Below are positions 12,655 to 23,916 of a stretch of DNA of 64,000 bases, one piece after another. The notes under the pieces are model-generated. The model made no database searches. It was given only the letters and a program-made list of their open reading frames with translations, and had not been told where the DNA came from. Source of the DNA: Macrobrachium rosenbergii (lineage: Eukaryota; Arthropoda; Malacostraca; Decapoda; Palaemonidae); NCBI RefSeq assembly GCF_040412425.1, contig NC_089766.1:51814372-51878371 (forward strand), given 5' to 3'. A program made the position numbers and the translations under genes. The first letter of the stretch is position 1. Each line of letters begins with the position of its first letter.

Positions 12655-13301
12655 AATACTCCCCCAAGGCGAGGGACGCGTCTGATTAATCCCTGTATCT
12701 GCTGGGACGCTGAAGGTTGCCGCGGCTCCTTGAAGATAACTGAGGGGCCTCCCGCCTGTGAGGCTGCTGTTTGGCGGTCCCTTCCTGGGCGACGGCGCCT
12801 GCGGGGTGAGGGCGTGCTGGAGTGCGGTTGGGCGGAAGGGGTGCTGCGGCGCTGCCGGGACTCTCCGACAGGAAGGCGGGCTTTAGCCGGTCTATGGAAA
12901 CCCAGTCGTTCTTGCCTGGGAGTGCCAGCTGGAACGCCTTGCTGTTCCGCTCCAGCACGCGGAAGGGTCCCTGTAGGGCTTAGTTAGTGGTGGACGGACG
13001 GCGTCGACTCTGACGAAGACGTGGGTGGCGGATGACAGCTGTGGCGGCATGAAGGTGGTTGCTTTGTCGATGTATGGCGCCTGCAAGCGGGCTTAACTTG
13101 CCGCCACGTCGCGGAGCCTTTGCAGAGATGGGGAGTGGCGATCATCCGTCACGAGCTCTCCCGGCACCACGAGGGGTTCCCCATAGGTTTGTTCAGCTGC
13201 GGATGGGGTGCCGTCGGCTCTGGGGCGGTCTCAGCCGAGGAGGACCCACGGCAGCTGATGTTTCCAGTCCTCGGCGGTGCAGTGGGCCATGAGGGATGAC
13301 T

Positions 13302-14584
13302 TTAAGGACCTGTGGAACCGTTCAACCAGGCCGTTGGCCGCTGGGTTGTACGCTGTGGTGGTGTGGTGCGTGGTTCCCAGCAGTTGAGCCAGGGCAGACC
13401 CAACTTCGGAGAGAAAGCGGGGCCCCTGTCGGTTGTGATGTGGTCCGGGGCGCGGCGGCTAACCCAACTGGAGAGCAGGGCCTCAGCGCACGCGCTGGCG
13501 GTGGCTTCTTGCATGGGTGTGGCCGGGCCACCTCTTCGAACGGTCTACCACCGTGAGGAGGTATCTGGATCCGCCTGATGGGGAAGGGGCCCGACGACGT
13601 CGATGTGGATGTGGCGGCGGCGCCTGGCTGTGGGAACTCGCCTACCCCCGACTGCGTGTGACGACCCACTTTACTGGTCTGGCACTGCAGGCACTGTTTT
13701 GCCCAGGCTGTGGCGTCCTTTGCACCCGTGCCAGACGAACTTTTTGAAAGCAGTTTGGCCGTGGTCCTGCCGGAGGGGTGTGAGAGGCCGTGAATGATGT
13801 CGAATACCTGCGGCGGCGTGAGGCTGGAACCAAAGGCGGGGCTGGCCTGTGCTGATGTCACAGAGCAGGCTGGGGCCTCCGGGGCGAGGGTCACGTCCCG
13901 CCACTTGAGGGATGTGATGGCGGTGCGGTATGCTGGGGTTTCTGGGTCAGCGGCCTGTTCTCTGGCAAGGTCCTGGTAATCTACACCAAGCTGCACTGCG
14001 TTCAACTCGACTCTGGAGAGGGCGTCTGCACGTGGATTTTTCTTGCCGGGAGGTACCTGACGGAACAGGTAAATTCGGCTATGGCTGAGAGGTGGCGCTG
14101 CTGCCCTGGAAGACCAGCGTCCCCCCTGCTTCGTGAAGGCGTGAACCAGTGGCTGGTGGTCTGTGAAGATTGTGAAGGGCGTCCCCTCCAGGAGGAACTT
14201 GAAGTGCCGAACTGCGCGGTACATCGCGCAGAGTTCCCTGTCGAAGGTGCTGTAGCGGGACTCTGCGGGACTGAGTTTTCTGTACACGTCCTCCGGAAGG
14301 GCGTTGAGCACTGTGTCGGCCTCAGGATTTCGTCCGTGAGGTCCGCGATTCTGAAGTGGCTCTCCACCCTGCGCAGCCACATCGATGGGTTCCCCTGCGT
14401 AAATGGCGGCAGCTTTACGGTGAGGGCGGCCCGCGATTGTGTTGCCCGCCGTCGTGTTCGGGCGCTGGTGTGGAGTTGCGGGAGGGCCTCGATGCGGGGT
14501 AGCGCGGCTGTGATGGGAGGTAGGTAAACCTCGGAGTCCGCGGGGTCCGCGTTTAACTGCATGAAGGAGGATATCCGCGTCCAT
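13302..14584 (-). pseudogene. fused gag / RNase H / integrase remnant
   Basis: The overlapping frame at 14562-14002 contains a gag-like block (VKLPPFTQGNPSMWLRRVES, then HFRIADLTDE). The frame at 14584-13322 continues with TVLNALPEDVYRKLSP and then enters RNase H: STFDRELCAMYRAVRHFKF, LEGTPFTIFTDHQPL, and DALSR at its end. The integrase zinc-binding block follows (LSHPSGRTTAKLL, then CLQCQTSKVGRH), and another frame at 13514-13302 gives part of the integrase core (PDHITTDRGPAF). RNase H follows gag directly, so the polymerase was deleted. Frame changes among these blocks show it cannot make a complete protein. Confidence 0.85.
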
Positions 14585-14801
14585 GCTCGCTCCTTTGACC
14601 CCTTACTGGAGTGGGGTACTTCGCGTCAGTACGCACTTTCGTCGCCGTGTGGTTCCGCTAGTGACGCTGGTGGGATGCGCCGGCCGAGTCAGCACGCTCA
14701 AACGCTGGTTACAGCGCTGTGTTTAGGCCGCTAAGGCGTTTTGGAGAAATCCTGGAGCCAAGACTGAGTCGCCGTGTGAGTCCGCTAATGGCCCGGGATA
14801 C

Positions 14802-14813
14802 TCGGGGTCACCA
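14802..14813 (-). other. primer-binding site, tRNA-Trp type
   Basis: One base inside the 5' LTR the minus strand reads TGGTGACCCCGA, complementary to the 3' end of animal tRNA-Trp including CCA. The match stops after 12 bases. Use of tRNA-Trp is a known feature of the CsRn1 clade of Gypsy elements. Confidence 0.75.
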
Positions 14814-14814
14814 C

Positions 14815-15235
14815 TGTAAGGTGTCAAAGAAACGAGCAGGTAAAAGTTACTGCTACTTTATTACAGATCCAGGCAGCTTATATTGCGGCCGACTGACGCC
14901 GGCCGTGAGAGACAATGGAATTGACTGTGACCTGAGGTCGAAACAATAAACAATAATATGCAGTGAACGAGTACAAATTACAATACAAAACATACAGAGC
15001 TACAATATAGATACAGTCTTGATGCCTGTGAATGAAGAAAACATGATACACAATGTGTGACATTCGTATAAATACCATAAAGTAAAAATGATTAAAATGC
15101 GTGACCTGGCACGTTTTAGGCGTGACTAATTGAGCTTGAAGAAAACGGGAAGTCACCAAAGAAAACAAGCTCAGCGGAGACTTAATTAATGGCGCGCCGA
15201 AACACTATCCTGGCGCCGATCGCAGTGACTTTACA
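14815..15235 (-). repeat. 5' LTR
   Basis: The 421-bp LTR at the upstream end with respect to the minus coding strand. It should hold the element's promoter. It contains CAATAAACAATAATATGCAG and the word TATTGCGGCCGACTGACGCC shared with the other LTR. Confidence 0.9.
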
Positions 15236-15239
15236 GTAC

Positions 15240-15629
15240 TATCCTCGGGGATGTACTTAAAATAGTGACAGTAAATACCAGACACATACCGTCTTACATT
15301 GTTTTGGATGTTACATCCTAATCGACTCGCGGCCGAAAGGACCAGGACCGATCGTAGAGGTAAAAAAAAAAAAAAAAAAATAGGGGTAGCTAATGACTGC
15401 GATCTACCATAGGCTATTATATAATTATATTAAAGTTAGTATGTGTAATAAAAAAAACTTAATGAGCGCGATGGACGTAACAAACACCTTTTGTCATGAG
15501 AGAGGATTCCATACCGACATTTGTATGACACTTTAAAAGAATGTCTTAGTACTGAGAGGCAAGATTTGTCATTGCAATGGTACAAGCAGAGTAAGTTGTG
15601 GCATTCTTTCTTTCTCATTGCAGTATTAG
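15240..15629. other. no gene; A-run and dispersed repeat fragment
   Basis: Contains a run of A at 15362-15380. A segment at about 15497-15597 (GATTCCATACCGACATTTGT and following) is repeated at about 61868-61957, where it precedes a SINE-like repeat. No coding capacity. Confidence 0.5.
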
Positions 15630-15970
15630 TTCTTCATTGGAGGGGTGGGTAGAGCTCTCGGCTAGCACGCTGTTGGCCCAGCGTTCGACTCTCCGACCAT
15701 CCAGTGAAGAATTAGAGGAATTTATTTCTGGTGATAGAAATTCATTTCTGACTATCCGACCGGCCAATGAAGAATTAGAGGAATTTATTTCTGGTGATAG
15801 AAATTCAATTCTCGTCATAATGTGGTTCGGATTCCACAAAAAGCTGTAGGTCCCGTTGCTGGGTAACCAGTTGGTTCTTAGCCACGTAAAATATTATCTA
15901 ATCCTTCGGGCCAGCCCTAGGAGAGCTGTTAACCAGCTCAGTGGTCTGGTTAAACTAAGGTATACTTAAC
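15630..15970 (+). mobile_element. tRNA-like SINE (family 1), copy a
   Basis: The head resembles a tRNA promoter region (GGGTGGGTAGAGCTCTCGGC as A-box-like, GTTCGACTCTCC as B-box-like). The body contains AGAGGAATTTATTTCTGGTG, ATAATGTGGTTCGGATTCC and AGGTCCCGTTGCT, and the tail is AACTAAGGTATACTTAAC. In this copy the GAAGAATTAGAGG unit is duplicated in tandem (15705 and 15768). Seven copies lie in this window. Confidence 0.85.
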
Positions 15971-16060
15971 TTTCATTGCAGTATTTGGATAACTGACTCT
16001 CCAGAACCTGTTGCAAGAATTCCACTTGATCCAGTCACTATTCAATTCATTTATACCAAG

Positions 16061-16370
16061 TCCCGCAGCGGGATAGTGCCGTCAGTGCACCTCGCGCGGT
16101 GCACTGTAGGCATTAATTGAGGTTCTTTGCAGCATCCCTTCGGCCCCTAGCTGCAACCCCTTTCATTCCTTTTACTGTACCTCCGTTCGTCTTCTTTCTC
16201 TTCCATCTTACTTTCCACCCTCTCATGACAGTTGATTCATAGTGCAACTGCTTTGAGGTTTTCCTCCCTGTTACACCTTTCGAACCATTTTACTTTCAAT
16301 TTTCGTTTCAGAGCTGAATAACCTCATAGGTCCCAGCGCTTGGCCTTTGGCCTAAATTCTATATTCTATT
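16061..16370. repeat. dispersed repeat family 2, copy a
   Basis: Diagnostic words are AGTGCCGTCAGTGCACCTC, GGTGCACTGTAGGCATTA, TTCGGCCCCTAGCTGC, GGTTTTCCTCC and CTCATAGGTCCCAGCGCTTG, ending in TTGGCCT and a decayed TATTCTATT tail. Five copies occur in the window. The shape suggests a SINE read in the reverse direction, but I see no clear polymerase III boxes. Confidence 0.8.
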
Positions 16371-16594
16371 AATACCAAAGGACCTTTCGGACAGGAGTCT
16401 CTTCCTCTTTTTAGCGTGAATGAATAAAACAACGTTGTGAACGAGATAGCGAAATTTATCATTCGTCATTATAACTTTCGGCTTCCATATCAGCAGCCTA
16501 TAGTATATCCCTTATATCCCATTAATCCCACCCACTCGCCTTCCTTTATATCTCATCCAAGCCAGGTGAGTGTAACCAGACTAATGGCATCTTG

Positions 16595-17296
16595 GGTCTG
16601 GATACATGAGCTCTAAAAATGTCGCGTTGCTGACACCACCTGACGCTGTCTTTCACAGAGTGTGGTATCTTCCCATGCTTTTCGATGGGAAACCACTCAT
16701 TTGGACGACACGAGTGTAACTAGCGTTACGTTAGGACGCGTTAGGTGGGCGTCAGGAATTTCTAACGTCGGCGTCGACGTTATTAGCGCAGCGCTAGTAA
16801 ACGCCTCGCCCAGACGAGACGCTGCTGATGGCGCCCAGCTGCTAGGACGGCACACCAAATAGGCTAGACCTTTGGGCTCCTCTACAACAGTACCAGGGTC
16901 CAGATGCCACTCGACGCCAGTACCACGAGAGACAACACAAGAGATGTTTGACAAGGATGAAAGTTCAGCAAAACTTTCAACTGACATCCTGCAATAAAGG
17001 TAGAACTTGTTGCCATGTTTTCGGTCGTTTCCAAACATAACGTGGAATTGACCAGTAGCGAGTCTGATAACGCGGGGTGAACCCACCAACGTCTCACGTT
17101 TTCCTTCTTTACATGTCTGATGATTTCGAGGCACAAGCCTGTCACACATCCTACTTGGGCAGCATCCATAATGAACTAAACATGCTTGTTTGATACTCGG
17201 CAATGCTTCGAAAATAGCGGTCGTGTAGTCTGGCCAAAAACTCAACGTTAGACAGCGTTAGCAACGCGACGTTTCTAGCGCTCGTGCATCCAGACC
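16595..17296 (-). mobile_element. PIF/Harbinger-type element, 702 bp
   Basis: The ends are inverted repeats of about 36 bp starting GGTCTGGAT (left 16595; right end at 17296) and containing GTCGCGTTGC, with about five mismatches. The interior holds the N-terminal part of a Harbinger-type transposase on the minus strand. The catalytic DDE part is missing, so this is a deleted derivative. The 3-bp target duplication expected for Harbinger is not clear (TTG against TTT). Confidence 0.7.
16697..17245 (-). pseudogene. Harbinger-type transposase N-terminal fragment, frameshifted
   Basis: One minus-strand frame (17169-16882) contains VRRWWVHPAL, the conserved entry of PIF/Harbinger transposases. 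The other (17245-16697) continues with TGQFHVMFGNDRKHGNKFYL and CRMSVESFAELSSL, the following block (in the family: WVHP, then GEFH.L...L..D...F..YFRMS...F..LL). The two halves are in different frames, so at least one frameshift has occurred. The DDE domain is absent. Confidence 0.75.
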
Positions 17297-17879
17297 TTTG
17301 TAAAGAAGATGTCTGAAGACCCTCCCTAGGTTTGGGAGCAATATTTCACACGGGAAAACAGTTATGTCTCAAATGAATATCAGACGAAAATCCAGTCTTT
17401 TAGGGGCATACTTAGCCAGGCCCATGATCTGATATTTCAGAGACATACGACTGATTGTTTCTTAAGCCCAAAATACTAGTAGGTCTGGAAGTTCAATCTG
17501 CAGTTTCTGAAACGATGCTGTGAACGCCAGAGAACCAAAGACATAAAGACGTATGAAGGAAACTGGTCTCTAAAGAACTTAGAAGAGATGCTCTCCAGTT
17601 CTGGTTTGAAAGTATCGTGCAAGATTAGGCGAGACAGAATGTGCCTCTGGAACAGGATGAGCAGGGAAGGAGAATGATCTGTGAAGAGTTTGAGAGAATG
17701 AACTTCTGAAGATGGATGAGAAGGGAACGAAAATGATTTGAGGAGGTAAAATCTCCCTCGCCCCAATGGGGAGGACGAGAATCTCTCCAGATCTCTTTTG
17801 CACTTGAGATTTTAGCGTCACAGAATTAATAGGTTCATTCGGCCTTGGAAAGTAAAGGGGGGAAAAGATAAAACAAAGT
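17297..17879 (-). other. conserved 3' flank of glycine-rich gene 1
   Basis: From about 17465 the sequence is closely similar to 51206-51630 and partly to 62287-62450, the same position relative to genes 2 and 3. A minus-strand frame (17971-17579) has a close counterpart at 51567-51340, but the third copy is disrupted, so I treat it as 3' flank or long 3' UTR, not as a gene. The first 170 bases hold nothing recognised. Confidence 0.5.
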
Positions 17880-18119
17880 TGCTTCATTTTTAATGATATA
17901 AAGTTTTGAAAAAGAAACGAAACGTAAAGACAAATTTTACATAATAAAGAAAACAGTAATTCCAATAACACTTGAGGTTGAAGTCATAACAGTCTAATTT
18001 TCATGTAAAACATAGGAAGAGTCGAAAGCTAGATAAGGACTTCAGTTTGTGTGCAGTAGACATCTGTGTTTCTTCCATTCTCCTTTGCCAGATCACAGTT
18101 CTCATCCTTCCGGTTGATA
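17880..18119 (-). other. gene 1 probable exon 3 (3' UTR)
   Basis: On the minus strand a pyrimidine tract (CCTTTTCTTTCCACAG) ends at 18120 and is followed by TATCAACCGGAAGGATGAGA. The same acceptor and exon start occur at 51887 and 63495, that is, in all three gene copies and at matching distances from exon 2 in genes 1 and 2. Because exon 2 already carries the stop codon, this exon is inferred to be untranslated. A possible polyadenylation word ATTAAA lies near 17890. The exact end is unknown. Confidence 0.5.
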
Positions 18120-18122
18120 CTG

Positions 18123-19440
18123 TGGAAAGAAAAGGTACAAAAACTATAAATGAGTGAAGGGAATCAAGCACTCACACACACGCGCCTTATATCTATATAT
18201 ATAAAACCCCCTCTTTCCTTTTTAGATGGGTGGTGCATGAATGGTTAGAGCCTTCCAGTTTCTGAGCAGTTCTCTTAGGTTGAGGTTGCTAGCCCCGCAC
18301 CCTTTTGTCGACCCAAGTTTACCTTGGTACCTATATCCATCTAAGTTGACTGGTTGTTGACAGGGCGGGATTAAACCAACGACCTTGCTGATGGGAGAGG
18401 TTGGTATCTTGAGATGAGGTTGCTAGCAACATGCCCTTCTACTTAATGGCAGAGACTCGCCTCTAGATTGACTGCAAGCCAACTTTTGTTTCCAGCGACA
18501 TTATTCTCTTCCAAACAGCAATCACTCATCATTTTATTTAGAACTCCGTTTCATATCCTACTCTGGTTCTTTCCCTGATTTCTCCCACCATTCCATCTAT
18601 AAGAATACTGACCGGCCGTTGAGACTTAACATACACTAATCTTGTCTGATGTCCACAATTACACCAAACCAGTCACTCTCCCACATAAATATTTTCACTA
18701 ACAGTTTGCTTCTTTAAGATTTTTACAACCATAACCACACCCTCAGCTGTCAATTCCACTAGTATCTCAGATTTACATTATCATCAGAAAGTATCACCTA
18801 ATTTATATTGATTTCTTTAAGTCCCGTTTTTTCGTCGTCCTTTCTCTCAGTATTTACACCTTTTCAGTACGTCCCTTTCTATCCGCCTAAAGTACTAGTT
18901 CCAATGAACCACTATATCTCTGTTAACCTCCCACCATTTTCTCTCTCCTTTTGTTCTTATTGTACTGAATCCTTTTACGTTAACTCGTAGTCTGTTCCGC
19001 AGGTGCTCTTCCAGCAATATCCTTGTTCCCTTCACTAAGCTTCACATTTTATTGTCTTACCACGCACAATTCCCATTTATCTTGCCTATACGCTCATTAT
19101 ATCCCTCCTGATCCTATGCCTCATCCTTGAATTTTGCCCTCTCCTCATAAGCACCCTTCCACTTCGGTGTCATGGACCCTGACTCATTTTTCCTCCGTTT
19201 TCTATTTGTTTGCTTTTCTCACCAGATTGACCATTCTTGACTGAATTCTATCTCATTTCTGTTTCTAATTTAGCAAAATAATGATCTTATGCACATCCTG
19301 CCAACATTCCATTCATCAACTAGTTTTTCATCTACAGTGTACTAGCAAATCTAACAAACCCCTTTCCTTAGAGATTCTTCTTGAGAAACTCTGTTACCAG
19401 CTATCATATCCCTTTCAGAAACCATATCTTCATCTTCTGA

Positions 19441-19517
<77 letters not shown>

Positions 19518-20447
19518 TCCTCAAGATTTTTCAAATCCCACTTCCTCTAATCACTTCAGACTTACCAAATAAATCATCACTTTTTTTGGACCCTACTTTT
19601 GCATCTAAATCACCAAGCTTAGCCACCCGTTTTCATTCTACAGACTCTGCCAAGCACGAATTCTTACTTTCCCAGAAACTTTTTTTTTTTTTATAGTTTC
19701 ACTCTTGTTCATTCCTTTAACATGCAGTAACCGGCAACTTCTTTGCTTCTGCAGAAACAATCACTCTTTGTCAGTCTGGCATTTTCATACTATGGACGAA
19801 ACATGAAGTAAGTTCTTCAGTCAGCAAGCAGCATCAAACCACTGATCTGAAGGGATAATATAAACAGGCGCACACACATGTTGTACAGAAAACAACTCTT
19901 CTTGTAATGTACCTAGCTTGCATTTCTCCTGAAAATGTGAATAGTTCTCGTGATAATAAATGATACAAGGTATATGCCATATTAACTTCCCTGTATGAAG
20001 AACCTATTTCCATATTCGTTAGTCAACTCAGCTTCTGTGAGGACCTATCAGGCCTTATAATGATTCAGTTGACCCTCATGTCATACCTTTTAAGAGGTCT
20101 GTTGCTAGTTCAGTTAAATCAAGGGAGTAAATCTTTCACTCACGCTCATCTTTTATCTAGTCTTGAGACCGGTTTAAGCGAGAGATCTCTGTTGGTAATG
20201 CTGTTTTGATTTCCTCATTGTGCATTTTATCTCCCTTTAGGAGGAAAAAGAGTTTCTCCAATTTGTTTATGAGTCACAAGTAAAAATCATGAACTTTAAA
20301 AAGTAAAAAAAAAAATTGAAAGGATAGAGTTTTTGGTTGTATCCTCAGATGGTAAATTGCAATACAACTGTGGTATTATTACATATAAGAATTTGGTATT
20401 ATAAGATTTTGTGTATTTTTCCACATAAGACATTAAAGATGGCCTAC
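18123..20447 (-). other. gene 1 intron 2
   Basis: The intron lies between the probable exon 2 donor and exon 3 acceptor. It contains a short AC/AT microsatellite at 18175-18203, a weak tRNA-like block at 18222-18420, and a TAA/ATA microsatellite at 19441-19516 preceded by CATCTTCATCTTCTGAG, which looks like a LINE tail. From about 19380 onward it is homologous to the intron of gene 2 from 54065. The Penelope-like element found in genes 2 and 3 is absent here. Confidence 0.5.
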
Positions 20448-20804
20448 CTTCCATTGAGGAGCATCAGTGTCCTCTTAGGGCCTACCCCCAGGAGGACCCC
20501 CACCTGAAGCTACTGGGCGTCCTCCACCACCACCTCCAACACTGCCTCCTGCGCCTCCTGGGGGTCCTCTACCACTACTGCCTCCTGCGCCTCCTGGGGG
20601 TCCTCTACCACTACTGCCTCCTGCGCCTCCTGGGGGTCCTCCACTACCACTGCCTCCTGCACCTCCAGCACTTCCTGGGGGTCCGCCACTACCACTGCCT
20701 CCTGCACCTCCTGGGGGTCCTCCACCACCACTGCCTCCAGGACTTCCTGATCCACCACCTCCTGGTGGGCCTTGACGACGAACTCTCAGTTTCATCGTTT
20801 CTCC
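20448..20804 (-). CDS. gene 1 exon 2 (RVRR site and glycine-rich domain)
   Basis: The exon starts after a pyrimidine-containing acceptor ending CTACAG and encodes GETMKLRVRRQ followed by the glycine- and proline-rich repeat, with a TAA stop at 20477-20475. It runs on to a probable donor AAG/GTAGGC at 20448, so a 3' UTR intron is likely. The frames open on the opposite strand and in the second minus frame (20758-20510, valine-rich) are by-products of the GC-rich repeat. Confidence 0.75.
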
Positions 20805-22691
20805 CTGTAGCATAAGGCCAGTGAGTATTGAATGATAACAGTCATATAAATTTGATAACCAAAATTTAGTCAAGTGGATTATAAACTCTTGATAACAATT
20901 TAGAAGACACAAGAGAAACCCAAAGTTCTGTGAGCTGAATTGTCACTAAAATTTAAAGTTGTAAATTTAGTGTGTTATGGTTATACAGAGCTAGGGATCA
21001 GGTAATCCACTCAGTTGGCAATTGGCATAGGGTTATTGAAGGTCAGTGCATGATTATGTAGACACCAAAATCTCACTCAACGGAAAGGAGAAGAAGAACT
21101 GTTCCGTAACCAAATAATCTTCCTTAAGAAAGCAAAGGGTCAATTTGAACCTAAACCTGAGCCTGAGCTCTATTCTCTCTGCTGCTCCTGTCTTCATTGC
21201 CTAGTTGCACTGACAAAAGTTGGGTTAGCCCAAAGGAAATGTACAAAAATTAAGCAGTTTCTGCTAACAGTGGATGGCTTCAGAGCAAAAAACAAGAAAA
21301 TTGTCACGCTTACTTTCTTACTTTAACTGCCTGATCGTGGCACTGTACAGAAAACTTACACTATATTAGCCAGTTCATACACTCTCATGGAAGTCTCCTC
21401 AGCAGGATCAAGTCAAATCCCAACACACACACACAGACACACACACACACACACACACACTGTGCCCTCCATTCACCTCTGTCTTGCATGCACTCGTATT
21501 CTTTGTGGAGATTAAGACCCTTTCTTTCCAGTACTTCTGCTATGCCACCTGTCCAGCATTTTTTAGATCTTCTCTCCTCCCACTTCCTAAAACTTCCTAT
21601 CATCCCCCATTATTTCTACATGACTGAACCACCTCAGAAAACTGACTCACTCTCTCATTTACATTACCATTTTACCATATCTGTATACTTCCATATTTCT
21701 CACCCTTCAAATTCTTCTTGTGTTCTGTATACAACACAAAAGGTCTCTACCTTCCTTGCTTCACTAATCCTGTGCTTAAGGCCTTCTTTAATGCTGCCAT
21801 TATCATTTATATTTACTCTCAAATACTTATATGAATGCAGGATAAGGCAACACTAAAGAAGAAGCTCTTCACAGGATTTATAAGGCAAGGAAGGCAGCAG
21901 GGTGTGCAAAAGACAGCCAGAGACTTTAACTGTAGTATCACAGAACACAAGAAGAAGAATCTGAAGTGTGAGAAACATGGAAGCAAATCGACGTGGTAAA
22001 ATGGTAACAGGAATGAAAGAGTGAATGAGTTTTCTGGAGTGGTTCGGTCATGTGGAGAAAAACGGGGGATGGTAGGAAGTTTAAGACGATGGAGGAAAGC
22101 CTTCGTTAAGACAGAGAGCAGAATGGGGTCCGTGAATAGAAATTGGCAGTTTGAGGAAAAATCGAATTTTTATAAGGTAGCGTATGCCAGCACCAGTGTT
22201 TAATTGTTCATGAAGTAAGCTCACGAGAAGTCGACCTAAGCATTCCGAAAGTTAAGACCAAGAGGTTCTTAGAGGGCTGGAACAGCAGTTGTCGGAAACA
22301 GTTGCTGGAACACTAGGGAATATTGGTTCAGGATGCTTAGAACAGTTGTATAGATCGTCGGTTTATGAAAACATGACAAATGGCAAAAAATGGAGACGAA
22401 ATAAATTGTTTGTACAAAAGCACATTGTCTAAATTGCATTCATCACACTCTGATGCAGTATGTTATCATTCACCTTTTCATTATCAGTCACATCATTAAT
22501 TTATATCGCTACGCTGAATAATCCTGACGGATTCCGGCACTTGGTCTTCAAGAACTAAATTTCATAATCAATCTATCAATCAAATCTGTGACAGGAAAAC
22601 TGATGATAATTACTTAAAATTTAAAATACAGTAAGTATAAAAAGCCCTCATAAGATATCTCAGTGCTAATGTTTTATACACACACACGCAT

Positions 22692-22758
<67 letters not shown>

Positions 22759-22907
22759 TCAACACACAATCACGTGTGGAATAGAAATAAATTTCTGGCT
22801 CACATCAGGATCGAACCCAGGTCTTTCAATTGACTTGTATGGCCTAGTGGGCAGCGCCCTTGCCTTTCAATTGAAAGACCTGAGTTCGATCCTGATGTAA
22901 GTCAGAA

Positions 22908-22976
<69 letters not shown>

Positions 22977-23916
22977 TGTGTGTGTAAACACAAAGCTGTT
23001 ATAAAAACTTCTATAAAATTTCCCAACTTTCCCATTTCCTAACCAAAAATCAAGCATTTATTCATGAAGAAAGCTCTTTAACTATACGATAAAGTGAAAA
23101 GTAATTTGTTTTTCAACTCACATTCCTTGATGTTGATCAAAGAGCTCGCAGGTAACTTATGAGGTTAAGGAATGGAGCATGGCGGGGGTGTTGGGGGGGG
23201 GGGGGGCGGGCAAGCGAAGTGAGCAAGTTTGGATATTTCTGTAAGACATTTCAGAGTGATTCTCTAGTTAATGATTTCTGCCACTGGAACGAGATCACTA
23301 CTATTATTGCTACTAGCCAAACTGCAACCCCAGATGAAAACTCAGGGCTCCAACAGGGTAACCAGTCCAATGATAGGAAAAAGAAGAGACAGAAATAAAG
23401 CATAGCTACGTGAAAGAAATGATAAACTATGAAATGCGACCGACGCGAGCCTATCCAGCAAAAAAATTAGACCCGGTTTGAACTTCTACAATTCCGTCAA
23501 CTCAACCACGTATCTTGGAACAATATTCCATATTTTGGTCATATCTGGGACGTAACTTGCAGAAATCTGTGCGATACTGAACGCTGCAATAAAAGGGGAA
23601 ACTACTAAAATTGACTGCAAATCTATTACTACGTGATGGGTGGACGGTATAGTCTGGGGACAACTGAATTCAAAGCATGGGAATTACTCTATCATAATAA
23701 CTCCATTAAAACAAGAGTGTTTCAAGGAAGTATTTTTAATGGTAAAAAATGATTACTCGGAAAGGATCGTCGAGAAAAAGAAATATATCTGACTTTAGCT
23801 AAACCTGCAAAGTGCTCTGAGTTCCAACAACAGCGTTAACTACTTTTCAAGAGACTTACCTTTGCCTCAGAGGCAATGAGGCAGACGAGGAGCGCGAAGA
23901 CCACCAGAACCTTCAT
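20475..23916 (-). CDS. glycine-rich secreted peptide precursor, gene 1 (join of two exons)
   Basis: The coding sequence joins 23916-23860 to 20804-20475 on the minus strand across a phase-0 intron (donor GTAAGT at 23859, acceptor CTACAG ending 20805) and gives 128 residues. Residues 1-19 are a signal peptide (MKVLVVFALLVCLIASEAK). A short spacer GETMKLRVRR ends in a furin-type site, and the mature chain of about 99 residues starts with glutamine. It is built of imperfect GGPPGGAGGS(S/G)GxG repeats, without cysteine, lysine or aromatic residues and with a few arginines. The product should be secreted. Cysteine-free glycine-rich peptides in crustaceans include antimicrobial, cuticular and adhesive proteins; I cannot choose among them. 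An upstream in-frame ATG at 23949 would add 11 residues but sits about where transcription should start. Gene 2 is a paralog 34 kb away on the same strand. Confidence 0.75.
21385..21603 (-). pseudogene. RTE-like retrotransposon C-terminal remnant in intron 1
   Basis: The frame gives RKWEERRSKKCWTGGIAEVL, then ERKGLNLHKEYECMQDRGEW, which resembles the end of RTE-type reverse transcriptase proteins (GRPKKRW.D...E.L...GL......... DR..WR). The counterpart in gene 2 is at 56559-56332, so the insertion predates the gene duplication. An AC microsatellite at 21422-21460 interrupts its end. Confidence 0.45.
21840..22210 (+). pseudogene. decayed retroelement segment in intron 1
   Basis: The stretch AAGAAGAAGCTCTTCACAGG to about 22110 is shared with 56837-57100 in gene 2 and reads like an old reverse transcriptase end (a short frame with NEFSGVVRSCGEK). 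There are many stops. It is probably part of the same ancient insertion as the minus-strand remnant next to it. Confidence 0.3.
22697..22973. repeat. palindromic tRNA-like element between two AT tracts
   Basis: AT microsatellites at 22697-22751 and 22913-22973 enclose a hairpin with arms of about 43 bp (AAATTTCTGGCTCACATCAG and its near complement). The loop reads TATGGCCTAGTGGGCAGCGC, an A-box-like word, and the right arm holds GAGTTCGATCC, a B-box-like word. It looks like a tRNA-derived SINE head duplicated in inverted orientation. Confidence 0.6.

Larger units (their letters stand above)
12233..15235 (-). mobile_element. internally deleted Gypsy (CsRn1-like) LTR retrotransposon
   Basis: Two direct repeats of 422 and 421 bp (12233-12654, 14815-15235) start TGTAAGG and end CTTTACA and are nearly identical. 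The insertion is bounded by the 4-bp duplication GTAC (12229-12232 and 15236-15239). The coding strand is minus. Next to the 5' LTR is a primer-binding site matching the 3' end of tRNA-Trp, as in the CsRn1 clade; next to the 3' LTR is a purine-rich TGGGGGAGTATT. The interior is only about 2.16 kb: gag runs directly into RNase H, so part of gag, the protease and the polymerase domain are missing. Near-identical LTRs and an intact target duplication point to a fairly recent insertion. Confidence 0.9.

Noticed and set aside
17579..17971. Frame with VPFSSIFRSSFSQTL conserved at 51340-51567
   Set aside because: It lies in the duplicated 3' flank of the glycine-rich genes, both copies are of recent common origin, non-synonymous changes are common and the third copy is broken.
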